Notes under the pieces: generated by a model
Told to the model about the DNA's origin: nothing
Databases searched by the model: none
The model's input: only the letters and a program-made list of their open reading frames with translations
Made by a program: the position numbers and the translations under genes
Shown here: piece by piece, positions 1-6,439 of the stretch
Layout of the letters: each line of letters starts with the position of its first letter
How positions within the stretch are numbered: position 1 is the stretch's first letter
DNA from: JADHUC01 sp964617665
GTDB lineage: Bacteria > Planctomycetota > Planctomycetia > Pirellulales > Pirellulaceae
Length of the DNA stretch: 11,137 bases
Direction of reading: 5' to 3'
Assembly: GCA_964617665.1 (NCBI GenBank)
Contig: CAZUAH010000465.1
Span: forward strand, 1-11,137

Positions 1-983
1 CGGAATCGGGCGATGTCTTCGGTGTGGCCCATGAAAATCACCACGTCACCGGACTTGAACGTGTATTCCGCGTCAGGGTTCAGGACCATATTGCCGTCTT
101 TCTCTTTGACGGCGACGACTAGCAGACGATGGCGGCGATGAGCCTCGGTTTCGCGGACGGTGACACGTGCCAACTTGCTGTCGTCGGGGACTGCGATTTC
201 GTCCAATTCGTAATCCAGGAAGCTCGTCTCCGCCACCAATTCCATGAGGTCTGCGGTCGAGGGCCTTGTAATCAAGCGCGTCATCTGGCGAGCCCCGACA
301 AGCGCCGGCATCACCACTCGGTCGGCGCCGGCCTGCCGCAGCTTCTTTTCCGTCGAAGGGAGTTCGGCCCGAGCGATGATCTGGAGATTTGGATTCAGGT
401 TCCGTGACGTCAGTGTGATGAACACGCTCGCCGCATCGTTGGGCAAACCGGTGACAAGAGCACTAGCACGCTCGATTCCAGCTTCACACAACGTCTCCTC
501 TTCCGTCGCATCGCCACTCAGGCAGAGATATCCGTGCGATTCGGCATCGGCGATTCGCTCTACATCGTTGTCGACGATAACGAACGAACGCTGCATGCTT
601 TTCAGGTCGCGGGCGAGCATCTCGCCCATGCGGCCGAACCCGCAGATGACCACGTGGTCTTTCAAACGCTCGATGTCGCGAGTCATCTTGCGGCGCCCCA
701 ACGCACGTTCCAGTTCACCTTCGGTTATCATTTGCAGTAAACCTCCGATCGTATAGGCTGCGGCCGATAGGCCGAAAACGATTACGGTGATCGAAAGGAT
801 CTTAACGCGAGGATCCGCGAAGACACTTCTTTCTCCGTAGCCCACGCTGGAAACCGTGATGACAACCATCCATATCGCGTCGAGCCAATCGTAGCCCAGC
901 GCATGATACGCCAACACTGCCGCCACAAAAATGACCGCCAGCACCAGGGCGCCAAGTCGAATTCGGTGCAACGGAGCTCTCAT
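1..983 (-). CDS. Two-TM potassium channel with RCK (TrkA-N/TrkA-C) domain, 3' end cut by window edge
   Basis: Translated from ATG at 983; 327 codons are readable before the left edge, so only a short C-terminal piece is missing. Residues about 9-28 and 60-84 are hydrophobic membrane segments. Between them lies a pore helix and the selectivity filter TVSSVGYGE (43-51), a clear K+ filter with Ser-Ser and a final Glu in place of the common Thr-Thr and Asp. A cytoplasmic RCK domain follows: VVICGFGRMG (111-120) is the Rossmann GxGxxG loop and VIVDND has the acidic residue (D138) that ends beta-2 and usually binds NAD-type ligands. A TrkA-C-like ligand domain runs from about 245 to the edge. The family gates K+ flux across the inner membrane in response to bound nucleotide or ion. 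The start codon overlaps the argJ stop (ATGA), which fixes the start and implies coupled translation. The precise ligand cannot be read from sequence. Confidence 0.93.
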   Translation of the reverse strand, partial: MRAPLHRIRLGALVLAVIFVAAVLAYHALGYDWLDAIWMVVITVSSVGYGERSVFADPRVKILSITVIVFGLSAAAYTIGGLLQMITEGELERALGRRKMTRDIERLKDHVVICGFGRMGEMLARDLKSMQRSFVIVDNDVERIADAESHGYLCLSGDATEEETLCEAGIERASALVTGLPNDAASVFITLTSRNLNPNLQIIARAELPSTEKKLRQAGADRVVMPALVGARQMTRLITRPSTADLMELVAETSFLDYELDEIAVPDDSKLARVTVRETEAHRRHRLLVVAVKEKDGNMVLNPDAEYTFKSGDVVIFMGHTEDIARF

Positions 984-2179
984 GTGTGATAGTCTGCGTT
1001 AAACCTTACATAATCCACGGTCAGATCACTCGTCCAGAAGCGAGCTGATGCGTCGCCTTCTGCCAGTTCCAGAAGGATATGAACTTCGCGGTCCGCTTGC
1101 ATTGACTGCGACACGGAGGCAGCATCGAACTCGACCGGAGCGCCGTCGCGATACAGCAGCGTCCCGTTCAGCTTGAGGCTCAGACGATCCGGAGCAAAGT
1201 CGACGCCCGAGTAACCGGCGGCGCACACGATGCGCCCCCAATTGGGATCGTTCCCGGCCATGCCCGTCTTCACCAAATTGCTGTTGGCAACGGTTTTAGC
1301 GATCAGAAAGGCGTCGTCACGGGAAGACGCCCCGCATACGTCGATCGTAATCAGGTGCGAAGCTCCTTCGCCATCGTCCGGGATTTGTCGAGCCAATTCG
1401 ATACAGACCTCGCGGAGGGCCGTTTGAAACGTGGACAAACTTTCGCCGGCCAGAGGTTCGCTGCAAGCCGCACCGCTGGCCAAAAGCAGCACAGTGTCGT
1501 TCGTGCTCATGTGGCCTTCCACGCTGATGCAGTTGAAGCTGTCATCCACCGCCGCGACCAGTGCGGTTTGTGCATCAGCCGGCGTCAACGCAGCATCCGT
1601 CATTACCGCAGCCAACATGGTCGCCATTCTTGGACCAATCATCCCGGCGCCCTTTGCAATGCCGGAGATCTTAATCGTTTGTCCGTCCACTTCGATCGAA
1701 CGTACGGCGATCTTATGGGATTTGTCCGTGGTGATGATGCCGCGAGCTGCGGCTAGGAATGGCTCCTCGTCGTCGCCCAGCCTCCCCGCCGCGTCCTGAA
1801 TCCCCGCCGCAATCTTCTCCATTGGCAAGAACTCACCAATAACGCCCGTAGACATGACAAGCGCCTGGTCGGACTCTGCATCGCATGCGGTGGCCGCCAA
1901 TTCGGCCATTTTGATGGCATCTTCCATTCCGCGTTGGCCGGTACACGCATTCGCGTTGCCCGAGTTGACGACGACCACCCGCATCCTGTCGGAAGGCGTC
2001 CTTTCGCGATCCACGGCGACAGGTGCCGCATACACCAGATTCTGGGTGTAGACGCCTGCTGCCACGGAGGGTGCGTCCATCACAATCAGGGTCAGGTCTT
2101 CGTTGGTCGCGTCTTGCTTGATCCCGCAACCGACGCCTGCCAATCGAAACCCTTGGGGGACTGGAGTGCTCATAATCAC
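980..2179 (-). CDS. argJ: Glutamate N-acetyltransferase / ornithine acetyltransferase ArgJ
   Basis: ArgJ moves the acetyl group from N-acetylornithine to glutamate in the cyclic arginine pathway; some members also use acetyl-CoA (bifunctional), which cannot be decided here. The 399 residues match the usual length. The self-cleavage site KGAGMIGPRMATML (176-189) is intact: cleavage falls between A186 and T187, and T187 becomes the nucleophile of the beta chain. MSTGVIGE (109-116) supplies the oxyanion-hole Thr-Gly, GEGASHL (270-276) and TGMAGNDPNWGR (305-316) are conserved, and the end NADYHT is the family C-terminus. The start is ambiguous: GTG at 2179 forms a GTGA overlap with the upstream stop and has GAGGAAG about 5-7 bases before it, while ATG at 2173 lies two codons in and gives the usual MST beginning. 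It overlaps genes at both ends by 4 bases, so it sits in the middle of a coupled operon. Confidence 0.97.
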   Translation of the reverse strand: MIMSTPVPQGFRLAGVGCGIKQDATNEDLTLIVMDAPSVAAGVYTQNLVYAAPVAVDRERTPSDRMRVVVVNSGNANACTGQRGMEDAIKMAELAATACDAESDQALVMSTGVIGEFLPMEKIAAGIQDAAGRLGDDEEPFLAAARGIITTDKSHKIAVRSIEVDGQTIKISGIAKGAGMIGPRMATMLAAVMTDAALTPADAQTALVAAVDDSFNCISVEGHMSTNDTVLLLASGAACSEPLAGESLSTFQTALREVCIELARQIPDDGEGASHLITIDVCGASSRDDAFLIAKTVANSNLVKTGMAGNDPNWGRIVCAAGYSGVDFAPDRLSLKLNGTLLYRDGAPVEFDAASVSQSMQADREVHILLELAEGDASARFWTSDLTVDYVRFNADYHT

Positions 2180-2658
2180 GCGTCTTCCTCAGACAATAGC
2201 GCACACAAGAAATCACAGGCATCGCGTCCAATGCCCGGCGTCGAGCTTTCGCGTGGCCCAGCCACGTTCATGACCGCGATCGAATTCTCGGCGATCCACT
2301 TACGCACTGAAAGGATGTCATGCCCCTCTTCAAGGTCAACATCGCGACACGGCTTCTTGTGCTTGAGCGCCAAACGCCGCGTCAATTTAGTACCCCCGAA
2401 CAGCCGGTTGCGGTAGAGGATCAGCGTGCCATCAGAGTCAATCACGTTCTGTTCCGTGCGCACCGGGTATTCGGCGGACTCGGTTTCGCGCAGCGCGTAA
2501 TCTTCTGGGATCGGGCCATCTTCCGCCAAGCGGCCTCGTGGGCACCATCCGCCATGCTCCATTTTCAGCGTTATGGCGGCGTCCAGTGCCGCTCGATCCA
2601 CTCCGGTTTGCCCACCAGAGACGATGCGTCGCACTCTGTAACGATTTTGGGTGCCCAT
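2176..2658 (-). CDS. SLOG-fold protein, putative molybdenum carrier / YpsA-like family
   Basis: A 160-residue protein that resembles the family first named putative molybdenum carrier and later placed with the circularly permuted YpsA branch of the SLOG superfamily (DprA/LOG-like nucleotide-binding Rossmannoid folds). Visible hallmarks are VSGGQTGVDRAALDAA near the N-terminus (13-28), a GWCPRGRLAEDG segment (37-48), RTEQNVIDSDGTLI (67-80) and NVAGPRESS near the C-terminus (131-139). The glycine-rich loop and the invariant Asp in GVDRAALD are the expected ligand contacts. It has no signal peptide or membrane segment, so it should be cytoplasmic. It begins 35 bases after the small membrane protein and its stop overlaps the argJ GTG. 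Biochemical function is not established for this family; nucleotide or cofactor binding is the usual inference. No clear Shine-Dalgarno precedes ATG 2658. Confidence 0.85.
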   Translation of the reverse strand: MGTQNRYRVRRIVSGGQTGVDRAALDAAITLKMEHGGWCPRGRLAEDGPIPEDYALRETESAEYPVRTEQNVIDSDGTLILYRNRLFGGTKLTRRLALKHKKPCRDVDLEEGHDILSVRKWIAENSIAVMNVAGPRESSTPGIGRDACDFLCALLSEEDA

Positions 2659-2693
2659 GACGGAACATCGTAGCAGATGGACGCGATGGAACG

Positions 2694-3047
2694 CTAGCGT
2701 CGCTCGGGGCTGTCAAGCGATGGTATGGGCAGAAAATCAGCCGACGACGCCTCTCGCAACGTCGAGCCTTCGTCGTCGTCGGCATGATCGCGGAGACCAG
2801 ATGGTGTAGGTGAAGGCTGTGACTCGTCGTGGACGGGTGGAGCCAGCGCAGGATCGGCCTGGAGAATTGTGGGCTGGTGGGTCAAATAGGACGAATCTGG
2901 CTTGTCGTGCGGGGTGTCCTCGGTGGTCTGGATGGATGTGGCCGGCGCTTCGCCGTGCCCCAATAGATGTCTGCCCGCCAGAACTGCCAGAATTGCCCCT
3001 ACGCCCATCAATGTCGCCGAATAGTAGATCCTGGTCCGTTTGGGCAT
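2694..3047 (-). CDS. Small single-pass membrane protein of unknown function
   Basis: The family is not recognised. The 117 residues start with a short basic stretch (KRTR, 3-6), then one hydrophobic segment at about 9-29. The rest is low-complexity and hydrophilic, rich in Pro, Ser, Asp and Glu, with an acidic run around 87-93. By the positive-inside rule the tail would face the periplasm. It lacks the leucine-zipper heptads expected of FtsL, although it holds the position after rsmH where ftsL sits in standard dcw clusters. GGAGG lies about 11 bases before the ATG, one of the few clear ribosome binding sites in the window, and AAGGA directly abuts the ATG. The next gene starts 35 bases after its TAG, suggesting cotranscription with the SLOG gene and argJ. 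Coding status rests on the RBS, the sensible topology and the fit between neighbours. Confidence 0.65.
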   Translation of the reverse strand: MPKRTRIYYSATLMGVGAILAVLAGRHLLGHGEAPATSIQTTEDTPHDKPDSSYLTHQPTILQADPALAPPVHDESQPSPTPSGLRDHADDDEGSTLREASSADFLPIPSLDSPERR

Positions 3048-3150
3048 TCCTTGCGTTTCCTCCTCCGCCTGCTAGCATACCTCGCGTGCCCTGAATCCTG
3101 TCTTCCTCGTAACACTATCGGCAACTCTGCCTGGAAACTCCCCCTGGGAA

Positions 3151-3188
3151 GGGAAATAACAGGCGCGATGCCTGATTCTTTTGTTCCC
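3151..3188 (-). repeat. Small hairpin with flanking TGTTCCC direct repeat after rsmH
   Basis: On the minus strand CAGGC, a 5-base loop ATCGC and GCCTG form a perfect 5-bp stem (plus 3160-3174), followed by TTATTTCCC. Outside it, GGGAA (plus 3151-3155) can pair with TTCCC (3184-3188), so a longer interrupted stem is possible. TGTTCCC occurs at 3182-3188 and again at 3194-3200 on the plus strand. It lies about 100 bases past the rsmH stop. It could be a weak terminator or processing site between rsmH and the small membrane gene, or part of a dispersed repeat. The stem is short and the T-tract poor, so the call is tentative. Confidence 0.3.
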
Positions 3189-3271
3189 GTACCTGTTCCC
3201 CTGGTCACGACGAGTCGCCGTCGTTGATGAAGCAGCATGGAATCAGCTCTCCCTGCCCCCGTTGTAAGGGG

Positions 3272-4156
3272 TCAATGGCCGGGGTCCCGAAACGCGGCCC
3301 GCAATTTGGCGCTGCGGCTTCGTGGGTTCTGCTGGAGTTCCGTTTCCGTGGGCCGGATTGGCTTCTTGGTCAGAATCTCGAGCCGAGGGTCCAAGCGAAA
3401 AGCCTGTTTCACGCGTCGATCCTCCAGTGAATGGAAGCTGATGATTGCCATACGGCCTTCAGGGCTCAAGAAACCTGGAATCCGTCGCAATGCTGTGTCC
3501 AATGCCGCCATCTCGTCGTTCACCGCGATTCTCAACGCCTGGAACGTGCGAGTCGCTGGGTCGATTCTGTGTCCGCGACTTCTCGGCACACAGCTTCGGA
3601 CCAACCGGGCCAGCTGAGCAGAGGTGCGTATGGGGGAGGTGCGCCGGGTCTCAACGATTTTACGCGCGATGCGCCGGCTGTAGCGTTCCTCGCCGTAGAG
3701 GTAGATCAGGTTGGCCAAATCGTCGGCTGCAAGTCGTTTGAGCAGCCTTGACGCTGGTTCGCCCTCGTTTGGATCGAACCGCAGATCCAAGGGGCCGTCC
3801 GAGTCGAAACTGAATCCGCGTTCTCGGTTCGCCAGTTGGTCGCTGGACAGGCCCAAGTCCAACAGCACGCTATCGACAGCCTCTATCCCAATTTCAGCCA
3901 GGACTTCCGGAAGGTCGCAGAAATTGCTATGCGCCAATTTCACCGGCCGACCGGCCAGATTTACTTCTGCCGCCGCCAGCGCTGCGGGATCCCGGTCCAT
4001 CGCGAGAACGAATCCGTCGGGGCCGACGCATTTTGCCAGCATGTGCGTATGGCCGCCACCGCCTAGAGTGCCGTCCACCACAACGTGTCCCGGTTGCGGT
4101 GCGAGCAGCCGAAGTACGTCATCGGCCAAAACAGGGATATGAATGGAAGGCGACAT
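3272..4156 (-). CDS. rsmH: 16S rRNA (cytosine1402-N4)-methyltransferase RsmH (MraW)
   Basis: RsmH uses S-adenosylmethionine to methylate N4 of C1402 in the decoding centre of 16S rRNA. The protein begins MSPSIHIPVL, matching the HIPVL start typical of the family. VVDGTLGGGGHTHMLA (residues about 26-41) is the SAM-binding glycine loop; LLDLGLSSDQLANRERGFSFDSDGPLDLRFDP follows around 100-130 with the conserved D-L-G-L-S-S and PLDLRFD, followed by GEERYSRRIARKIVE, FQALRIAVNDE and the late ISFHSLEDRRVKQAFR. The C-terminal RSRSAKLRAAFR is conserved too. Length of 294 residues is normal. The start is set at ATG 4156; a TTG at 4174 is also in frame but would add six residues outside the family alignment. 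No Shine-Dalgarno is visible. It lies downstream of mraZ as usual, but 251 bases away instead of the more common short spacing. Confidence 0.97.
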   Translation of the reverse strand: MSPSIHIPVLADDVLRLLAPQPGHVVVDGTLGGGGHTHMLAKCVGPDGFVLAMDRDPAALAAAEVNLAGRPVKLAHSNFCDLPEVLAEIGIEAVDSVLLDLGLSSDQLANRERGFSFDSDGPLDLRFDPNEGEPASRLLKRLAADDLANLIYLYGEERYSRRIARKIVETRRTSPIRTSAQLARLVRSCVPRSRGHRIDPATRTFQALRIAVNDEMAALDTALRRIPGFLSPEGRMAIISFHSLEDRRVKQAFRLDPRLEILTKKPIRPTETELQQNPRSRSAKLRAAFRDPGH

Positions 4157-4215
4157 ACTTACTAGGAATAGCAAACGACCCGGGGAGCATCCATGCCCCC
4201 CTTGTGGGTCGAGCT

Positions 4216-4256
4216 GGCGACCTGTTCATCCCCGAAGAACAGATGAACGGGCCGCC
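4216..4256 (-). promoter_or_regulatory. Long hairpin in the mraZ-rsmH intergenic region
   Basis: In the transcript GGCGGCCCGTTCATC (plus 4256-4242) pairs with GATGAACAGGTCGCC (4230-4216) around an 11-base loop. Of 15 positions, 13 are Watson-Crick pairs, one is a G-U wobble and one a C-A mismatch. An alternative, mutually exclusive stem CTGTTC/GAACAG (plus 4243-4238 and 4228-4223) is possible inside it. It ends 59 bases before the rsmH ATG. No T-run follows, so it does not look like an intrinsic terminator. A regulatory leader, RNA-processing site or protein-binding structure are the likely roles. Confidence 0.55.
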
Positions 4257-4295
4257 TATTCGCAGCCGAGAGCATCTTTCTCCCATACCCGTGGA

Positions 4296-4336
4296 CGCCT
4301 TCGCTGGGTCAGGCGAACGGCGAGCGAGGCAGCTCG
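4296..4336 (-). promoter_or_regulatory. Two further small hairpins between mraZ and rsmH
   Basis: Plus 4296-4304 CGCCTTCGC pairs with GCGAA (4313-4317) and GGCG (4319-4322) across an 8-base loop with one bulged C, giving nine pairs. Next to it CGAGC (4321-4325) and GCTCG (4332-4336) form a perfect 5-bp stem with a 6-base loop; the two overlap by two bases. Together with the 4216-4256 hairpin they make the gap unusually rich in inverted repeats, consistent with a structured leader for rsmH. In GC-rich DNA short stems also arise by chance. Confidence 0.3.
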
Positions 4337-4407
4337 TGGCCGGAAACTGCCCCGCCTTTTTCCACGCTTGGCGAATATCTTGACGTAGCGAACAATGTGA
4401 TCTGGCA

Positions 4408-4935
4408 CTAGCGCGGTTGAACCGGGCGAGCATCAGCGTCGGACGGTTGAATGGCCGGCGGCTCCTGCCGCGCGGTAATCGGATCTGGAATGGTTCTCCC
4501 AGTGAATGCGTTTTCTGCGAGTTCGTCGTAGTGGGGCTGCGTGCCCGAGAGGTATTCCTCCCATCGCGTGCGGTCCCAAATCTCCAAGTGATCGCGCACC
4601 CCCACCAACACAATTTCCTTCTGAACGGCCGCCAGTCGTGCCAATTCTGCAGGAAGTCGCACACGGCCTTGCTTGTCGAGTTCGACGCGTTGAACCTGCG
4701 CGTAGAACAGCCGACTGAAAGCCCTAACGTCCCGGGCGTTTGGCGATCCTTGCTCAAGGCGGCCAGCTAGACGCTCGAAGACATCCTCGGTATACAAGGA
4801 AAGTGACCCTTCAGTACCTGGGGCCAAATACAATACCGAGTTGTTGGGGTGTCCTATCGCATCCCGCAATGGCTTTGGGATGGCGAAACGAAGTTTTTCG
4901 TCAAGTGATCGGTGAAACGAGCCTGTCAGTAACAC
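4408..4935 (-). CDS. mraZ: Transcriptional regulator MraZ
   Basis: MraZ is a DNA-binding protein of the AbrB/MazE-like swapped-hairpin fold that, in studied bacteria, represses its own dcw operon and forms ring-shaped oligomers. The protein starts LLTGSFHRSLDEKLRFAIP and carries two tandem MraZ domains. The family DxKxR motif appears as DEKLR (12-16), where the usual Gly is Leu, and as DKQGR (87-91), which is canonical. LVGVRDHLEIWDRTRWEEYL (110-129) is the typical end of the second domain. The start is GTG at 4935, fixed by the LLTGSF match to the family start; no strong Shine-Dalgarno is present. The 175 residues exceed the common length of about 145-155 because of a Pro/Asp/Arg-rich, probably disordered tail from about 145. 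A 10-base-period repeat array covers its promoter and start codon, so autoregulation is very likely. Confidence 0.96.
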   Translation of the reverse strand: MLLTGSFHRSLDEKLRFAIPKPLRDAIGHPNNSVLYLAPGTEGSLSLYTEDVFERLAGRLEQGSPNARDVRAFSRLFYAQVQRVELDKQGRVRLPAELARLAAVQKEIVLVGVRDHLEIWDRTRWEEYLSGTQPHYDELAENAFTGRTIPDPITARQEPPAIQPSDADARPVQPR

Positions 4936-4985
4936 TTTCTACCACCCCTCACCACTTCGTACCATTTCCGCCCAAGCATACCCAC
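4931..4985 (-). promoter_or_regulatory. Probable MraZ operator: direct repeats with exact 10-base period
   Basis: Read on the minus strand, 5-base units recur every 10 bases: GTGGG (4985-4981), TTGGG (4975-4971), ATGGT (4965-4961), GTGGT (4955-4951), GTGGT (4945-4941) and a degenerate GTGTT (4935-4931) that contains the GTG start codon. Five of six carry TGG in the same phase, and the 5-base spacers are not conserved. MraZ from E. coli is known to bind TGGG-type direct repeats separated by 5 bases, so spacing, core and position all fit. The array runs from inside the promoter spacer to the start codon, the expected place for repression. Confidence 0.82.
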
Positions 4986-5002
4986 ATCGCATCATCCGTC
5001 AA
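4975..5002 (-). promoter_or_regulatory. Sigma70-type promoter of mraZ
   Basis: TTGACG (5002-4997) is a near-perfect -35 element, followed by a 16-base spacer and TATGCT (4980-4975) as -10. Transcription would start near 4968, giving a leader of about 33 bases. The first repeat of the operator lies directly upstream of the -10 and the second overlaps its edge, so a bound repressor would block polymerase. It is the best promoter match noticed in the window. Confidence 0.65.
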
Positions 5003-5180
5003 CGCGCTTTCGGCCGTGCCAAAACGAGAATTTCTTGCGAGTTTGACGTAGGTGATTTCTACGAGTGGACTTCGGGCGAATTGTGCCCCAGGAGAATTCC
5101 AGATTTTTTTCCGCGTGTTTTCTTGCCGCAAAGAATGACTCGGACAAGAGTTCACAGATAGCTTTGGTGGGCGGCGCGGC

Positions 5181-6320
5181 TCATTTGCCAAGCAGCGAAT
5201 CGTAGAGCTGTTCGTAGGCGGCAACCATAGCGCCAATAGAGAAGTTTTCGCTGGCTCGTCGACGGTTCAGATTCCCAATTTCCTTGGATTTCTTGGGGTT
5301 TCCTGCCAAACGGAGCACCATTTCTGAAAATCCTTCCGCGTCGTTGACATCCGCCGTTTGGCCGTCTGCCAGCGGTCCGAGCAATTCCTCGACACCTGCG
5401 GCCCGCGTGCTGACGACAGGTAACCCCGTCGCCATCGCCTCGAGCACCACGTTGGGCATGCCTTCCCAACGGGAAGGCAATACCAACAGGGCCGAAGCCG
5501 CAAGAATCTCTGGAACGTCGGGCCTCCAACCAGAGAAATGCACTCGGTCGTTGATGCCTATCGAGGCAGCCAAATCCTGCAGGTTCTTCCGCTCGGGCCC
5601 GTCGCCCACTAGAAGCAAATCGTGGGAGGGCAGTTCGTTGAGAAAACTAGGGGCAACGCGCAGCATCCAGTCGAGGCCCTTCTGTGCGTGAAGGCGGCCA
5701 ACAAATAGGATGCCCTGACGATCGGGGGGGACCCCGAAATGGGCTAGATCTGCTGCTGACGTGCACGGGTACTGGTCGACGTCGATTCCGTTGGGAATAA
5801 CCACGAGTTTGTGTCGCGGGAGTCGCACCTGCCCCCCACAGAAATCGGCTACCGACTGGCTGACGCAGACGATCCTCTCGGCCCGTCGGCTCATCCAACG
5901 CTCCAACCGCTGTCGTCGGCGACACGGATCTGCGACACGAATCCCGTTGACGACACACGGCCGCAGTCGCCGACGAGCCGCCGCGAGCGTGCCGACCACA
6001 TTGGCGTGGTAAAGAAACGTCTGCACGATCGCGGGCTGCTGTTCCGCAAGCATCCTCCCTAGCCTGCGAATCGCCAACAGAACCTGCCACGAGGACGAAA
6101 CGCCAACGAACCGCACAGGGATACTGGCGTGCTCCAACCGTTGCACAAGCGACGCTTGCTCTCCCACTGGTCGAGAATCCAGCGAGTAAACGACGGGATC
6201 AAATCGTTCCCGGTCCAGGCCAGTCGCCAGGTTGACCAAGCATCGCTCGGCACCACCGACATTTAGCTCGGTGATAACGAAGGCGATTCGAACGGGTAGC
6301 GACGAAGCGGGACTACTCAT
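5181..6320 (-). CDS. GT4-family (GT-B fold) glycosyltransferase
   Basis: A 379-residue GT-B enzyme that moves a sugar from a nucleotide-sugar donor, probably to a cell-surface glycan or lipid carrier; the acceptor cannot be told. The N-terminal domain begins RIAFVITELNVGGAERCLVNLA (11-32), with the glycine-rich GGAE acceptor-side loop at 22-25. IPNGID (175-180) marks the domain linker. The C-terminal domain shows FVGRLHAQKGLD (206-217), LLVGDGPER (236-244), FSGWRPDVPEILAASALLVLPS (262-283) and the E-x7-E motif EGMPNVVLE (E286, E294) that contacts the donor in this retaining family. The Arg (R209) and Lys (K214) expected at the donor phosphates are present. There are no membrane segments or signal peptide. 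It is flanked by pyk and mraZ with gaps of 119 and 245 bases and seems to be its own unit with a promoter at 6367-6395. No Shine-Dalgarno precedes ATG 6320. Confidence 0.93.
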   Translation of the reverse strand: MSSPASSLPVRIAFVITELNVGGAERCLVNLATGLDRERFDPVVYSLDSRPVGEQASLVQRLEHASIPVRFVGVSSSWQVLLAIRRLGRMLAEQQPAIVQTFLYHANVVGTLAAARRRLRPCVVNGIRVADPCRRRQRLERWMSRRAERIVCVSQSVADFCGGQVRLPRHKLVVIPNGIDVDQYPCTSAADLAHFGVPPDRQGILFVGRLHAQKGLDWMLRVAPSFLNELPSHDLLLVGDGPERKNLQDLAASIGINDRVHFSGWRPDVPEILAASALLVLPSRWEGMPNVVLEAMATGLPVVSTRAAGVEELLGPLADGQTADVNDAEGFSEMVLRLAGNPKKSKEIGNLNRRRASENFSIGAMVAAYEQLYDSLLGK

Positions 6321-6366
6321 ATTGGATAGTTAGCGCCGGTTAATTAGATGCCGGAAGCGTCCCGTA

Positions 6367-6395
6367 ATGCTAGCAACCCCCGCAAAGACGTTCAA
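6367..6395 (-). promoter_or_regulatory. Candidate promoter of the glycosyltransferase gene
   Basis: TTGAAC (6395-6390), a 17-base spacer and TAGCAT (6372-6367) match sigma70 elements at four of six positions each with ideal spacing. The -10 ends 46 bases before the ATG. It falls in the only gap between pyk and this gene. The matches are moderate, so cotranscription from pyk is also possible; no terminator was seen after pyk. Confidence 0.35.
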
Positions 6396-6439
6396 TGTTG
6401 GTGGATCCGCCTGGCGCTCTCAGTACCTACATCTCGCCG

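Noticed and set aside
1934..2416. Plus-strand 160-codon frame over argJ and the SLOG gene
   Set aside because: Antisense to two well-conserved proteins, with no recognisable domain.
2691..2700. 10-base palindrome ACGCTAGCGT at the stop of the small membrane gene
   Set aside because: It has no loop, includes the TAG stop codon, and is short enough to arise by chance.
3008..3238. Minus-strand 76-codon frame in the gap after rsmH
   Set aside because: Composition is arginine-rich and featureless, it overlaps the better-supported membrane gene in another frame, and no ribosome binding site was noted.
4332..4376. GGCAG/CTGCC stem followed by CCGCCTTTTT on the plus strand as a terminator
   Set aside because: The 14-base loop and 5-bp stem are weak, the T-run is offset, and there is no plus-strand gene to terminate.
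4119..4757. Minus-strand open frame of 212 codons spanning the mraZ-rsmH gap
   Set aside because: It overlaps the conserved ends of both mraZ and rsmH in another frame, has an Arg/Ser-rich shadow composition and no family features.
5103..5110. T7 run on the plus strand as a terminator
   Set aside because: No stable stem precedes it on the plus strand, and on the minus strand, where the genes are, it is an A-run.
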